From: Singulisphaera sp. GP187
GTDB taxonomy: Bacteria > Planctomycetota > Phycisphaerae > Phycisphaerales > SM1A02
Direction of reading: 5' to 3'
DNA: 64,000 nt
NCBI GenBank assembly: GCA_945868805.1
Contig: CAMBMO010000009.1
Coordinates: 33,311-97,310, forward strand
The notes below the pieces were generated by a model that was not told the origin of the DNA, searched no databases, and saw only the letters and a program-made list of their open reading frames with translations. The translations under genes and the position numbers were made by a program. Positions within the stretch are counted from its first letter, which is position 1. Each line of letters opens with the position of its first letter. This document shows, piece after piece, positions 8,323 through 18,546 of this stretch.

Positions 8323-8975
8323 GACTTGACCTCGGCGGTTTGTGCGAAGCATGACTCATCAAGAAACGCGTTCAATGTCGCCCGATCAATCACGAGGAAC
8401 CGGTGATTGAGCAACTCGAACACATTCAGCTGATCGATTCGAATGGTCGAGGAATAGGGCAGATTGCTTGCACTCTGTCGTGCGACCTCGTTCTTGGGAT
8501 CGAGCGCAATGAGACAGGTCCGGTCGATGCCGACTGCGCGAAGCAATTCTGCGAAGACCGTCGTCTTTCCCGAAGCGAGATTGAGGTTTTCGAAGCACTT
8601 CACTTCGCCGTCGACAAGCTTCGCGAGCAACGCGTTCCGATTGGCGAGGCGACGCATTTTCTTTGGAAGCGACGAACGAAGATCCTCGCGCGTTCGGGTC
8701 TTCGCGAAGCAAACGCCTCCACCCTTTCGAATCGGTGTGCGAGCTGCGCCTGCGCGCGCTCCTCCCGTTCCCTTTTGCTTGTAAATCTTTCGGGTCGAAC
8801 CGTGGACGCTTCCGCGACTCTTCGTTCGAGCTGACCCCTGTCGTTGGTTCAAGTGAACCGCAACATAGGCCTGCTTCAGCAGTGCGAAGCGAACTTCGCC
8901 GCCGAGAGTGATCGGGTCGATCTGGAGGGAGTCGACCTTCTTACCGTCATGAGAATAGATTGGTAAATCAATCAT
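8319..8975 (-). CDS. rplD: 50S ribosomal protein L4
   Basis: LPIYSHDGKKV...QRQGSARTKSRGSVHGSTRKIYKQKGTGGARAGAARTPIRKGGGVCFAKTRTREDLRSSLPKKMRRLANRNALLAKL. Confidence 0.96.
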   Translation of the reverse strand: MIDLPIYSHDGKKVDSLQIDPITLGGEVRFALLKQAYVAVHLNQRQGSARTKSRGSVHGSTRKIYKQKGTGGARAGAARTPIRKGGGVCFAKTRTREDLRSSLPKKMRRLANRNALLAKLVDGEVKCFENLNLASGKTTVFAELLRAVGIDRTCLIALDPKNEVARQSASNLPYSSTIRIDQLNVFELLNHRFLVIDRATLNAFLDESCFAQTAEVKS

Positions 8976-9173
8976 TTCATTGTTCCTTCGGCGGGATTCC
9001 GCCGTTTTCGCCTTGCTCTCCCGGCGCCAATCACAACAGGCGGCGGGAAGAGTTCGACTTGGATTTCGTTCGAGTTGTCCTTGTCGCGCGGTTCCTTCAA
9101 GTCTTCACCCTCGGGATAAACCCTTCGGGATCGACCTTCCGGCCTTCGCGACAAAGCACGACGTACAGGACGT
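8976..9173 (-). promoter_or_regulatory. Unusually long rplC-rplD intercistronic region with perfect hairpin next to the rplD SD; may alternatively encode a 60-aa ORF
   Basis: CGGCGG-GATT-CCGCCG at 8989-9004 immediately upstream of AAGGA...ATG (rplD) on the minus strand; GACGT-CCTGT-ACGTC inverted repeat near the rplC stop; open frame 8972..9154 overlapping the rplD start. Confidence 0.4.
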
Positions 9174-9887
9174 CTATGCCTTGGCCTGGAGCCTTGCCTT
9201 CGGTTTGTAGAGCCGGATCGCGGCTCGAACAGTGAGGTAACCAGAATTCGCGCCGGGGACCGCCCCCTTCACGATGAGTAAATTCTTTTCTGCGTCGATA
9301 CTGACGACGTCGAGACTTCGGACGGTCACGCGCTCGTTGCCGAGTCGACCAGGCATCTTCTTGCCCTTCTTGATCTTGGCACCGTGTCCGCGGTCCGTTC
9401 CGTGGCTTCCGATCGATCCTGGGGATCGATGCTTGCGCTCGGTACCGTGCGATGCGCAGAGTCCCTTAAATCGATAGGCCTTCATCACACCGGCAAATCC
9501 CTTGCCTTTGCTTGTTCCGATGACATCCACGAACTTCACGCTCTCGAATGCGCCTGCGTCGATGACCTGTCCAAGAGTAAATGCGCTGGCTTGTTCGTCT
9601 GATTCAAGACGGATCTCGCTGTGTACACGCTTCGGCGTGACCCCCGCCTTTGCGTCGTGACCAATGACTGGCATCGAACTACGACGAGGCTTCACATCCT
9701 CGTATGCGAGTTGCACGGCGCTGTATCCGTCCTTCTCGACTGTCTTCACTTGCGTGACGAAGCAGGGTCCAGCAGAAATGACGGTCACTGGAATATTGCG
9801 ACCATCATCGAGAAACCAACGAGTCATGCCGACCTTGCGACCGAGTATGGCTGTGTGGATGACCTTCGATGTGTTCTTCTGGGACAT
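9174..9887 (-). CDS. rplC: 50S ribosomal protein L3
   Basis: HTAILGRKVGMTRWFLDDGRNIPVTVISAGPCFVTQVKT...HGTERKHRSPGSIGSHGTDRGHGAKIKKGKKMPGRLGNERVTVRSLDVVSID. Confidence 0.97.
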   Translation of the reverse strand: MSQKNTSKVIHTAILGRKVGMTRWFLDDGRNIPVTVISAGPCFVTQVKTVEKDGYSAVQLAYEDVKPRRSSMPVIGHDAKAGVTPKRVHSEIRLESDEQASAFTLGQVIDAGAFESVKFVDVIGTSKGKGFAGVMKAYRFKGLCASHGTERKHRSPGSIGSHGTDRGHGAKIKKGKKMPGRLGNERVTVRSLDVVSIDAEKNLLIVKGAVPGANSGYLTVRAAIRLYKPKARLQAKA

Positions 9888-9907
9888 TTCGTGCGACTTC
9901 CTGGGGA

Positions 9908-10213
9908 TTAGGCCTTGATTTTCACGAACACGCCTGCGGGAACCACCAAGCGGTTCAGTGCATCAACGGTCTTCGTGTTCGGATCGGTAATGTCGATGAT
10001 CCGCTTGTGCGTACGGATTTCAAACTGCTCGCGACTCTTCTTGTCGATGAATGGCGAACGGTTGACGGTGTAGATTTCCCGACGAGTTGGCAACGGAACG
10101 GGTCCCGCCACACGCGCGCCGCTAATCTTGGTTTGCTCCACGATTTCTCTGGCGCTCGCATCGAGCACCTGATGGTCGTACGCTTCGAGTCTTATGCGAA
10201 TAGTTCCGTTCAT
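9908..10213 (-). CDS. rpsJ: 30S ribosomal protein S10, first gene of the operon
   Basis: [78 protein letters not shown] at 10213. Confidence 0.97.
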   Translation of the reverse strand: MNGTIRIRLEAYDHQVLDASAREIVEQTKISGARVAGPVPLPTRREIYTVNRSPFIDKKSREQFEIRTHKRIIDITDPNTKTVDALNRLVVPAGVFVKIKA

Positions 10214-10289
10214 AGTGATTCCCCTTGACAAGGGGCGAATCGGCGATATTAGCGTCTCGCCGAAAACTGTCAACTTGGGGCGATACATT

Positions 10290-11873
10290 GTGAATTGTCG
10301 AATCGGTGGAGCGCTGATAGTCGCGATCGGCATGTTTTGTATTGCGGTTCCAGCCGCTACCTTGACCGAGTCCCGGGAGACCGAATCCCAGACTCAAGGC
10401 ACTAAGTCCGATAATAGCACGCCTGCAAAGAAAATAACGCCGCCAACAAGAAAGTCGGTATCAACAACCACGCCATCTGCGATTCCACAGAAACCAGTAC
10501 CACCCCCTCCCGTAAAACCGCCACCGCCAATTGTGGTTACTGACCCAACCAAGACGAGTGCAACGGAAGATCTCGAGCAAGAACCCGTCACTCTCGAATC
10601 GCTGGGAGTCCGGTTTCGCCCCCCCGCCGGCGCCATCGTCACCAAGCCTGTCACTGGCGCGATGCCGATCTATACGGTCGACGATTCGCAGGATCCGAGT
10701 CGTTACCACATGCAAGTCCAAACTCTTGTCTCTGGGTTAGCCGAACCAACTCCACAGGCTCAGGTGAACGAGTATCTCGAGTCCATTAAGAAACACAATC
10801 AAAAATTCACAGTCGTTGTGAATGAGCCGTGGCTTCATCCGAAGGTGGACGGCCACATCTTTTTCACTCGCACCGACTTAGGTGAAGGAGTCGTCGCGAT
10901 CCAAGGATGGCTCATTCTGCAGACTGGTCCGTTCGATTTCCTCGTCTTCAATACCCTCAGTTCTGACGACGATTTCCTCGCGATTCGTTCACTTCTCGAG
11001 CGGAGTTTTTCGACGATTCAACTCGATGACCTTGAAGCGATGGCCGCGAATCGCGTCGCGCGACTTCGTCGTGGCAACGAGTTACTGCGAGCGATGACGC
11101 CCGAAAAACTCAAATCACTCAGCGGTGGCGAACCCCGCCTCTTCAGAGTCTGGCAGACGGATGAGCGCGGAAACGAGAAGGAGATCGGCTACTACCGAGT
11201 CACCGTTCGCTCCGGTGACATGAGCGATGCGAGCGGCGAAAAAGAGCCGAAAACGACGGAGAATCCGACAGGTTTGCTCGTACTCGTCCAGGGACGAACG
11301 ATTGTCGATTCGGAGAGCGCGAGATTTGCGGACATGGATGCGCGCTTCTGGTCGGCCTGGGATCGTGGCAGCGAGGCGTGGACGAGCAGAGTGACGGAGC
11401 GTGGCGGACCGATTCCAGAGCGGTCCATCGCTCAAACGGGACTTCGATCTGCCCGAGGAGTTGGCAATCCACGACAGACCCTGACCGTCATCACTGGCAA
11501 TGCACAGGCTCGTACTCGCGAAGAACAGGAGTGGACGGTGCCTTCGGGAATCTATTTGTCGCAGGCAGAGTCGCTCCTCCTTGGCGAACTCTTGCCACGC
11601 GACGCGGAGCAAAACGCACTCAATTTTGCGTACTACGCATTCGACCCGCGTTCGATGCGGATGCCTCAGCGCGTCGATACGTGGATGCGTGGCGCCAACG
11701 AACAGTGGATGCTCGTCACCCAACCAGGTCTCGACGAGACCCCAGAGATCACCTGGCACGATGCGAAGGGTCGGAGAATCCGGCGTTCAGAACCTGGTGG
11801 CATCGCGACCGAACTCTGCCTCCCACGACAACTTCAGCAGGTTTGGTCGGAAAAAGGGCTCCCAACGCGATGA
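10290..11873 (+). CDS. Secreted hypothetical protein with Pro-rich N-terminal linker
   Basis: GTG start gives [28 protein letters not shown] (signal-peptide-like) then [15 protein letters not shown]; long ORF, divergent from rpsJ. Confidence 0.75.
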   Translation: MNCRIGGALIVAIGMFCIAVPAATLTESRETESQTQGTKSDNSTPAKKITPPTRKSVSTTTPSAIPQKPVPPPPVKPPPPIVVTDPTKTSATEDLEQEPVTLESLGVRFRPPAGAIVTKPVTGAMPIYTVDDSQDPSRYHMQVQTLVSGLAEPTPQAQVNEYLESIKKHNQKFTVVVNEPWLHPKVDGHIFFTRTDLGEGVVAIQGWLILQTGPFDFLVFNTLSSDDDFLAIRSLLERSFSTIQLDDLEAMAANRVARLRRGNELLRAMTPEKLKSLSGGEPRLFRVWQTDERGNEKEIGYYRVTVRSGDMSDASGEKEPKTTENPTGLLVLVQGRTIVDSESARFADMDARFWSAWDRGSEAWTSRVTERGGPIPERSIAQTGLRSARGVGNPRQTLTVITGNAQARTREEQEWTVPSGIYLSQAESLLLGELLPRDAEQNALNFAYYAFDPRSMRMPQRVDTWMRGANEQWMLVTQPGLDETPEITWHDAKGRRIRRSEPGGIATELCLPRQLQQVWSEKGLPTR

Positions 11874-12634
11874 TGCGGGCGCGACTGAAGATCAGTATTT
11901 TCATCGCGCTCACAATGCAAATTTCCTGCGCGACTTCCATCGGTATTCATGACTCTCTTCCGCAAATCTTCGTTGTGCTTGGCACGAATCGATGCAACAC
12001 AGCTCTTCGTGCAACCGACCTCTTTGCGACCCCTGGCAGCGATTGTTCATGGCAGATGATCGACGCGACCGGACGCGCGATCGACGCGCCAATCATTCGA
12101 TTGAATTCGATTCAGAGCAGTTTGTATGGAGCAAATTTGGCGATTCCAATGGTCAGTGGTGAGATCGAATTTCTCGCGACGGGTCCATCAGGCGAATTCT
12201 CGCTCGTGGCGGTCGAGGCTCCAAATGATCAGGCAACGAGCGTCTTCGACCCGCCACTCGCGATCGCGCCTGTCCAGATTTCCCCGGATCAGAGTTTCGA
12301 TTCATCGACATTGATGCGGGTTGATTGGATGGACGGGAGGGGCGAACGCGATCGCGGCGTGGGAACTAGGACGATGCGGATCGTCGGTACTGAGCAAGTT
12401 CGGACTCCGCTGGGGGAGTTCGAAACGATCCGCCTCGAAACGAAATTCGACGCCGTGCTCCGCTTCGCGAAGGCCAACCGGACGACGACGCTGTGGGTTG
12501 CGCCAGGCATCGGACCAGTCGCAGAAGAGTGGCACGAAAGAATCACCGTCTTCGGAGTGCCAATTTCAACTGAGTCTGGAATCGCACTTCGAATTTTGCC
12601 AATTCCATCCACGAAAAGCTCTCTCGTCCCATAG
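11870..12634 (+). CDS. Hypothetical protein, signal peptide
   Basis: ATGA overlap with the previous stop; [25 protein letters not shown]... Confidence 0.7.
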   Translation: MMRARLKISIFIALTMQISCATSIGIHDSLPQIFVVLGTNRCNTALRATDLFATPGSDCSWQMIDATGRAIDAPIIRLNSIQSSLYGANLAIPMVSGEIEFLATGPSGEFSLVAVEAPNDQATSVFDPPLAIAPVQISPDQSFDSSTLMRVDWMDGRGERDRGVGTRTMRIVGTEQVRTPLGEFETIRLETKFDAVLRFAKANRTTTLWVAPGIGPVAEEWHERITVFGVPISTESGIALRILPIPSTKSSLVP

Positions 12635-12650
12635 AGTTCATCCACGCCCC

Positions 12651-13412
12651 ATGAACACCGAACCTTCCGTCCTGATCGCGATCCCCGCTCATAACGAAGA
12701 GCGCTACATCGATCGCGTGCTGCCGCGCGTGCTCGAGTACGGACTACCCGTGCTCGTCATCGACGATGGATCGACCGATTGCACCGCGGCCCGCGTGGCA
12801 AAATGGCCCGTTGAGCTCGTCCGAAATCCCGTCAACGCGGGATATGGTCGAGTCATGCGAGACATCCTTGCTTGGTCGAGCATGCGCGAGTTTGACTGGG
12901 TCATCACAATGGACTGCGATGACCAACACGAGCCCGCCTTCATTGCCCTATTTCTCGAGCACATTCGGCGCAACGATGTCGACATTGTCTCGGGGAGCCG
13001 ATACCTGAAGTCTCTCGCTGGCGACACAGTGGCGCCAGCGGACCGAAGCGAAATCAATCGCACATTGACGATTGAAATCAATCACGAGCTCAAGGGAGCA
13101 TTCGATGGCGGGATCACAGACGCATTCTGTGGATTCAAGGCGTACCGCGCGGTGGCGTGTAGCGCACTCCCTCTCGACGCGGATAGATACGACTTTCCCA
13201 TGCAGTTTTGGGTCCAAGCAGCCGCAAATCGACTGCGCGTCCGAGAAATCGCAGTTCCTCGAATCTATATGGACTCGACTCGCACATTCGGCAATGGACT
13301 CGACGACCCCATTCAGCGCCTTCTCGTTTATCGAGCGACCTTCCGCCGCGAGCTTGAACGATGCAAGGGGCGATTGTCGCATCTTCGCAGACCGCCATGC
13401 GTCCGAAGCTGA
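12651..13412 (+). CDS. Glycosyltransferase family 2
   Basis: VLIAIPAHNEERYIDRVLPRVLEYGLPVLVIDDGSTDCTAARVA...DWVITMDCDDQHEPAFI: GT2 nucleotide-sugar and DxD-type motifs. Confidence 0.9.
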   Translation: MNTEPSVLIAIPAHNEERYIDRVLPRVLEYGLPVLVIDDGSTDCTAARVAKWPVELVRNPVNAGYGRVMRDILAWSSMREFDWVITMDCDDQHEPAFIALFLEHIRRNDVDIVSGSRYLKSLAGDTVAPADRSEINRTLTIEINHELKGAFDGGITDAFCGFKAYRAVACSALPLDADRYDFPMQFWVQAAANRLRVREIAVPRIYMDSTRTFGNGLDDPIQRLLVYRATFRRELERCKGRLSHLRRPPCVRS

Positions 13413-14848
13413 TGGGGATGGCTGAAAACAACCTCGTTTGCGATCGCGCTGTCGGATTGGTCAGCGTTGAAATCCAACTGCCTGCCATCGATCTGGGCGA
13501 GTCGGCGGTTTCGCCATCGACATCGACAATTCGACGGAGACTTCGCAATTCGCTCGGCCTCACCCACGGATTTCTCTGCGGCACTGGGCACCAACCGGTC
13601 TTCTGGCACTCTGGAATTCTCGCGAAGTTCATCGTGGCATCGACCGTTGCCAGCGCGGGCACTCCTGGCGGACGCTGGGTGCACTTTCTGAGCGACCAAG
13701 ACGATGTTGATCCCTTTCGCATCGACCTTCCTGTGCGCGATCGCGCTGGTTCGGTGCGACGATCATCGATTCGAATCGCGGCTGCTCAGCCTCGATTCGC
13801 TCGTGATGCCCTTCCCTGCTCTCGAACGGCGATGCACCTGCGTCGCCCGGAAGGCGTGACGATTGCGTCACCAACTGCGTCATCCGCGCTTGACCGAGTC
13901 ATCGCTGCCGCGTCGACCTCAACTTCGCAGACGAGCGCAGCACTCCAAATTGCCCACACGAATCAAACCTGCGCAACCCGGTGGGTTGATGCACCGTGCG
14001 CCATCATCGAGAGTGGATCGTTGCTCAAGTCAGATGCCGGAGGCGAGATCTTGGAACGCATTTTCACAAACCCGCAGGAGTGCGCCATTGCCTTCAACGC
14101 GACTCTGCGAGTCGACCCGCATGCCGCTCGCCCACTACGGGAAAATGGGGATCGGAGCGAAGTCCCGCTCTGGGGGATTCGCGACGATGGGAGTCGCGAG
14201 CGACTCAATGCGGTCGAAGCTTCCAGGCGATGGAAAGAGGGACGACCACTACTTCCCCGTGCTTTTCTCGCATCCGGCTTGATGCGATTGATCTGCGACA
14301 CCTTTGTTCACGGCGTCGGTGGAGTTCGGTACGAGCGCGTCGGTCAGCGGTGGTGGAGCGACTTCCTCAAAATCGAACTTCCTCCATTCGCATTGGCGAC
14401 GGCGACGGTGCTCCCTGATCCGCATGATCTCGGGCTTGATTTCGACGCACGATCGCTTCCGGAAATTTCCTGGCGCGAGGCGTGGTGGGATCCGACCCGC
14501 CTCGATTCGCGCGAACGCCCTCCTTCGCAGATCGAACCCCGTCGGGCAGCACTCCTCCAGCGAATTGCGGACGCGCCGCGCAAGTCATCCGACCGCCGCA
14601 GTGCATACCGCGACCTCTGTGGTCACATTGAATCGCTCCGCGATTCGCACCGTGCAGAATTGTCCTCGCTCGAATCCGTCGAGGCGCAAGTCCGATCGAT
14701 TCGCGCCCAGATCGATTTGGCAGAAGATCGAACTTGGCCATTCGTCTTGATGCGAACGGAAGCGATCGACGCCCTGGCACGTACGATTCGCGACCGGATC
14801 AAGATCGAGATGGCTGGTGGCACGAAACCGGGCAACAAGTCCAGTTGA
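13397..14848 (+). CDS. Conserved hypothetical protein, possibly BshC-like
   Basis: FLCGTGHQPVFWHSGILAKFIVASTVAS...RWVHFLSDQDDVDPF resembles the (T)GHQ...K and SxDxD region of BshC-like proteins; overlaps the end of the GT2 gene. Confidence 0.5.
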   Translation: MRPKLMGMAENNLVCDRAVGLVSVEIQLPAIDLGESAVSPSTSTIRRRLRNSLGLTHGFLCGTGHQPVFWHSGILAKFIVASTVASAGTPGGRWVHFLSDQDDVDPFRIDLPVRDRAGSVRRSSIRIAAAQPRFARDALPCSRTAMHLRRPEGVTIASPTASSALDRVIAAASTSTSQTSAALQIAHTNQTCATRWVDAPCAIIESGSLLKSDAGGEILERIFTNPQECAIAFNATLRVDPHAARPLRENGDRSEVPLWGIRDDGSRERLNAVEASRRWKEGRPLLPRAFLASGLMRLICDTFVHGVGGVRYERVGQRWWSDFLKIELPPFALATATVLPDPHDLGLDFDARSLPEISWREAWWDPTRLDSRERPPSQIEPRRAALLQRIADAPRKSSDRRSAYRDLCGHIESLRDSHRAELSSLESVEAQVRSIRAQIDLAEDRTWPFVLMRTEAIDALARTIRDRIKIEMAGGTKPGNKSS

Positions 14849-15043
14849 CCTCCTTGACATTCCTGCTTGTAGAAACGTGGAGACTGCTCGCCACGCAACG
14901 ACACGCGGCACGGCAGTGATCATCTTCGCACGCTGACCGTGTGAGACGTTGAAAAGTCCCTCTCGTTTGATCGCTCATACGACGAAACTTGTGCGCTGAA
15001 CGAGCGTTCCTTCAGCGTCTGGCCAGGGCACTTCCGCGATCTA

Positions 15044-16051
15044 TCAAGGCGACGCAGGCTCGCGGGGAATCAGCGGATCGGGCCGATACATCCGCGTATC
15101 GAGACTCCAGACTCGCTCCGTAAAGTCCGCATTCCCAGCGTGCAACCGTTCGCGTGCGACGGCGCGGATCGCAACGGTCGTCTTTGCTTCGAGATTGTCG
15201 AGCATCGCGACGAAAACGGCCTCTGGAGTCGAAGGGAGCTTTGCAGCTCCGTGCTCAAGGAGTCCATGATGGGAAATGACGATGTGCTGGAGAACGGTGA
15301 TCGCCTCCGACGGCAACCGAATCCCACTCGTCCGCGCTGCCATCGCCGCCTTGAGTTGCAACCAAATCGCGCCACGAACGAGATGGCCGACAAGTTGACC
15401 GTCCATCGTGTAGTTGAACCCCTTCTCCCATTCCAACTCGACCGTCTTGCCGAGGTCGTGTAGGAAGAGTCCCAGGAGGACGATGTCTCGGTTGAGTTGC
15501 GGATAGAGCGGCAACATTCGATCCGCGAGGTTGATGAGCTGATTCGTGTGCTCGAGCAATCCGCCGATCCACGCGTGATGCACATTCGTCGCCGCTGGCG
15601 CATGCCGAAAGGCTGCCATCATCGCTTCATCGTTCAGGTATGCATCCGCCAGTGCCCGCATTCCGGGGTTGGTCATCGAATGAAGCGCCGCGCTGACCTC
15701 GCGAAACATCGCGTCAATATCCTTGTGTGTGGTAGGCAGAAGCGAAGCGAGGTCGCTCGCATTGACTTGAACCCCCTCGATTTGATCAAGCACGATCTGA
15801 TTCTGACCGTTGTAGAGCTCGACTCGTCCTGACACCTTGGCGTAACCGGTCGCACCGACCTCGGAGAGCGCGGATTCGTCGAATGTCCACTTTCGCGCAG
15901 CCACTTCGCCCGTCGCATCCCGAAGCAACGACTTGAAATAGCACTTTCCGCCCCGTGTCACGGCAGTCTGCGGATTTACGAGGCTGTAGACGCCATCGAC
16001 AAATCCACCAACTTTGAGATCACGAATGTTGACATGCGATATGGGGTTCAT
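15044..16051 (-). CDS. OB-fold + HD-domain 3'-5' exoribonuclease (YhaM-like)
   Basis: N-terminal OB-like NIRDLKVGGFVDGVYSLVN...; HD region HHAWIGGLLEHTNQLINLADRM...LLGLFLHDLGKTVELEW...LQHIVISHHGLLEHGAAKLP. Confidence 0.85.
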   Translation of the reverse strand: MNPISHVNIRDLKVGGFVDGVYSLVNPQTAVTRGGKCYFKSLLRDATGEVAARKWTFDESALSEVGATGYAKVSGRVELYNGQNQIVLDQIEGVQVNASDLASLLPTTHKDIDAMFREVSAALHSMTNPGMRALADAYLNDEAMMAAFRHAPAATNVHHAWIGGLLEHTNQLINLADRMLPLYPQLNRDIVLLGLFLHDLGKTVELEWEKGFNYTMDGQLVGHLVRGAIWLQLKAAMAARTSGIRLPSEAITVLQHIVISHHGLLEHGAAKLPSTPEAVFVAMLDNLEAKTTVAIRAVARERLHAGNADFTERVWSLDTRMYRPDPLIPREPASP

Positions 16052-16106
16052 TTCGAAGACCTTATCAAGCTCACCGTTCCTATCGAAGCGAGTCTAGCGG
16101 AGTCTC

Positions 16107-17078
16107 CTAGGTCGGTTCATCCCGCATTTCGGGGGCACGGCGCAGTCCCGCGAGCACCTCTGGAATCGCATCGCAAAGTTCCCCTGCAAGCAGTCCAGCT
16201 TCCCCAAACCGATCACTCCAACCCTGCGCGACGAGTCCATGAATGGCGACTCCAAGCCTCCCGCAGTCGAACAGGCTCATCCGATGCGGGGGGCGCGCGA
16301 ACTGCGCGACGAGTGAACCGATGACGCCCGCAAGTGCGTCGCCACTACCGGCTGTTGCAAGCGCAGCGTTCCCTGCGCGTGCTGACCAACTACGCACACC
16401 ATCGCTCACGACGGTACGCGCCCCCTTCAGAACGACGATGCATCCGACACGACGAGCGAGCGCGTCAGCCGCATCACCCCGACGCGATTCGTCAGTCGCG
16501 GCTGTCGGATCAAGTTCGAGTGCGACGGCAAGTCGCTGATACTCCCCTGGATGAGGAGTCACAATGACAGATGCATCGCGCATGTCCCTCGGAAAGTCCA
16601 CCAGACGCGCGAGCGCATTCAGACCATCGGCATCGATCACCAGTGGACTGCGGACATGGGAGAGGAGTCGCACGACGACTTGTTCCACTTCGAATCCTTC
16701 GCCGAGCGCGGGTCCCAATACGACCGCCTGAGCACGAGCGACGAGTGGATCGAGCAATTCCGCGCACTCGGACGGAAGCAAACTCCCACTTTCGTCGACG
16801 GGAAGTGCGTGTGCCGTCGCGGACTCGAGCGCCACAAGGGCCGATGGTGCGAGAGGGCGAGGAACTGCAAGTTCGACCAATCCGCAACCTGTTCGAAGCG
16901 CGGCACGCGCGGCAATGACCGGACCGCCAAGCATCACCCTCGGCAATTTCGCGCACCCACCAATGACGAGCACCGTCCCAAATGTCCCCTTGTGGCCGAG
17001 TGGATCCCGAATCGGCAGGGTCGGACATGGCATCGTGTCATGTCCGCATCGTCCGTCGACACGATCATCGATCGACAT
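16107..17078 (-). CDS. nnrD: ADP-dependent NAD(P)H-hydrate dehydratase
   Basis: HKGTFGTVLVIGGCAKLPRVMLGGPVIAARAALRTGCGLVELAVP...VIDADGLNALA...VTPHPGEYQRLA...GSGDALAGVIGSLVAQ. Confidence 0.9.
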   Translation of the reverse strand: MSIDDRVDGRCGHDTMPCPTLPIRDPLGHKGTFGTVLVIGGCAKLPRVMLGGPVIAARAALRTGCGLVELAVPRPLAPSALVALESATAHALPVDESGSLLPSECAELLDPLVARAQAVVLGPALGEGFEVEQVVVRLLSHVRSPLVIDADGLNALARLVDFPRDMRDASVIVTPHPGEYQRLAVALELDPTAATDESRRGDAADALARRVGCIVVLKGARTVVSDGVRSWSARAGNAALATAGSGDALAGVIGSLVAQFARPPHRMSLFDCGRLGVAIHGLVAQGWSDRFGEAGLLAGELCDAIPEVLAGLRRAPEMRDEPT

Positions 17079-18546
17079 CGACGACCTCAATCGAGATGTT
17101 TCCGATCGTTCCAAGCAAGGCGGAAAAGTCCGAGTCGAGTTGCGCATCATCCTGCGCGCTTGTCGCGATCAGCAAGTGACCAGGGTGGAACAAACTCGAC
17201 GCAAGTGTCGCGTCGAGGTCGACCCAAGCACCTTCAATTTGAGCTTGCGTCCACATATGCCACGCGAAGACATTGCGCCGCCCTCCAAACTCCTCGGCGT
17301 ACACGAGCCCACTTGCGACTCGAGCGGGAATGTGCTGCGCTCTCAAGAGTCCGGCAAGCAAGATCGCATGCTCGGAGCAATCCCCCGCCTTCGACTTAGC
17401 GACGGCACTTGCGCCGGCGAATGCCGTGGCGAGGTCCTTATGCACGATGTATCGCATCACGAATGCACGGAGTGCTTCGGCGCGCTCGTTGGTGGCGGAC
17501 GATTCGACGAGCCCGGCGGACTTCAACGCGCGCGTCGCGAGCGACTTCACGGCAGGGTCGTCCGCATCGATCAAGATTGTCGATGCGAGATAGCGGGAAT
17601 CCGCAAGATCCTCCGGTGTTGCGGGTGAAGATCGACCTGACTCGATGTCGGCGAAGAGCCCTCCCGCCGGATTCGTAGTGATGCGTTGCGCGCCTGCATC
17701 TGGGAGCGAAAGTGCGCCAGCATCCGACGATCGCACTGCCAGACGAGCATGCTTGGCCAAGAGCAATTCGGGGACTGGTTTCGTGAGCGAAACCATACTG
17801 CGGTCAATGAGGTCGATCGTCCCTCCAACGCCAGCCTTCTTTGCACGACTTTCCGTCGCGATCCTTGCCACCATGTCTCCAAGAGCGATTTTCGTCCGCG
17901 AGATGACGATGCGTCCGGTCGCGTCGACATCCTCCTCCGTCAAGAGCGCAACTGCGCTATTGGCGGTTCGCCACCGAGTCGTCTGACCTTCTCCTTCTCC
18001 GATTCGAGTCGAGGTCATCTCGACGACGCTCATTCCACTGGAGGGGTCAACCGTTGTATATCGGATCTCGGTCGCGCCTTCCTTTCGTTTCGCGTTCACG
18101 TGGCGTTCGACTTGTCCAGGGGTCAACCACTTTCCAGTTGGTGACTCCATCACGCGACTCTTCGTTCTCCCTCCTGCGGATTCCTCAACGACAACTTCGC
18201 TCGGCGAAAATCGGTATTTCGCTCGCGACTTCTCGGCACCAGAATCCTGTTCGACGATGCACTCCACCGGTGTTCCATCGCCAGCTTCGACGAATCGCCA
18301 CATCGCCTGCACAGTCGATGTCGCTCCAGCGCGCCCAATGGTCATGCGCATTTCGTTGAATGTCTGCACGCGATCGCCGGAAACTTCGACGCGTTCGTGC
18401 AACCAACCGCACTCCGTTCCCCCGATTGAAATAATGAACCAAGAATCCCGAGGCAGAAGTGTCTCGTCAACGGCGTGCGCGGAAGACGGAGCGAGCATCG
18501 CCCCAAGCGCGATGACCACCCACCACAATCGGTTATGTCGAGACAT
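17065..18546 (-). CDS. Secreted transglutaminase-like protein
   Basis: Signal peptide LWWVVIALGAMLAPSSAHA; KAGDCSEHAILLAGLLRAQHIPARVASGLVYAEEFGGRRNVFAWHMWTQAQIEGAWVDLDAT (Cys-His-Asp). Confidence 0.88.
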   Translation of the reverse strand: MSRHNRLWWVVIALGAMLAPSSAHAVDETLLPRDSWFIISIGGTECGWLHERVEVSGDRVQTFNEMRMTIGRAGATSTVQAMWRFVEAGDGTPVECIVEQDSGAEKSRAKYRFSPSEVVVEESAGGRTKSRVMESPTGKWLTPGQVERHVNAKRKEGATEIRYTTVDPSSGMSVVEMTSTRIGEGEGQTTRWRTANSAVALLTEEDVDATGRIVISRTKIALGDMVARIATESRAKKAGVGGTIDLIDRSMVSLTKPVPELLLAKHARLAVRSSDAGALSLPDAGAQRITTNPAGGLFADIESGRSSPATPEDLADSRYLASTILIDADDPAVKSLATRALKSAGLVESSATNERAEALRAFVMRYIVHKDLATAFAGASAVAKSKAGDCSEHAILLAGLLRAQHIPARVASGLVYAEEFGGRRNVFAWHMWTQAQIEGAWVDLDATLASSLFHPGHLLIATSAQDDAQLDSDFSALLGTIGNISIEVVDVDR

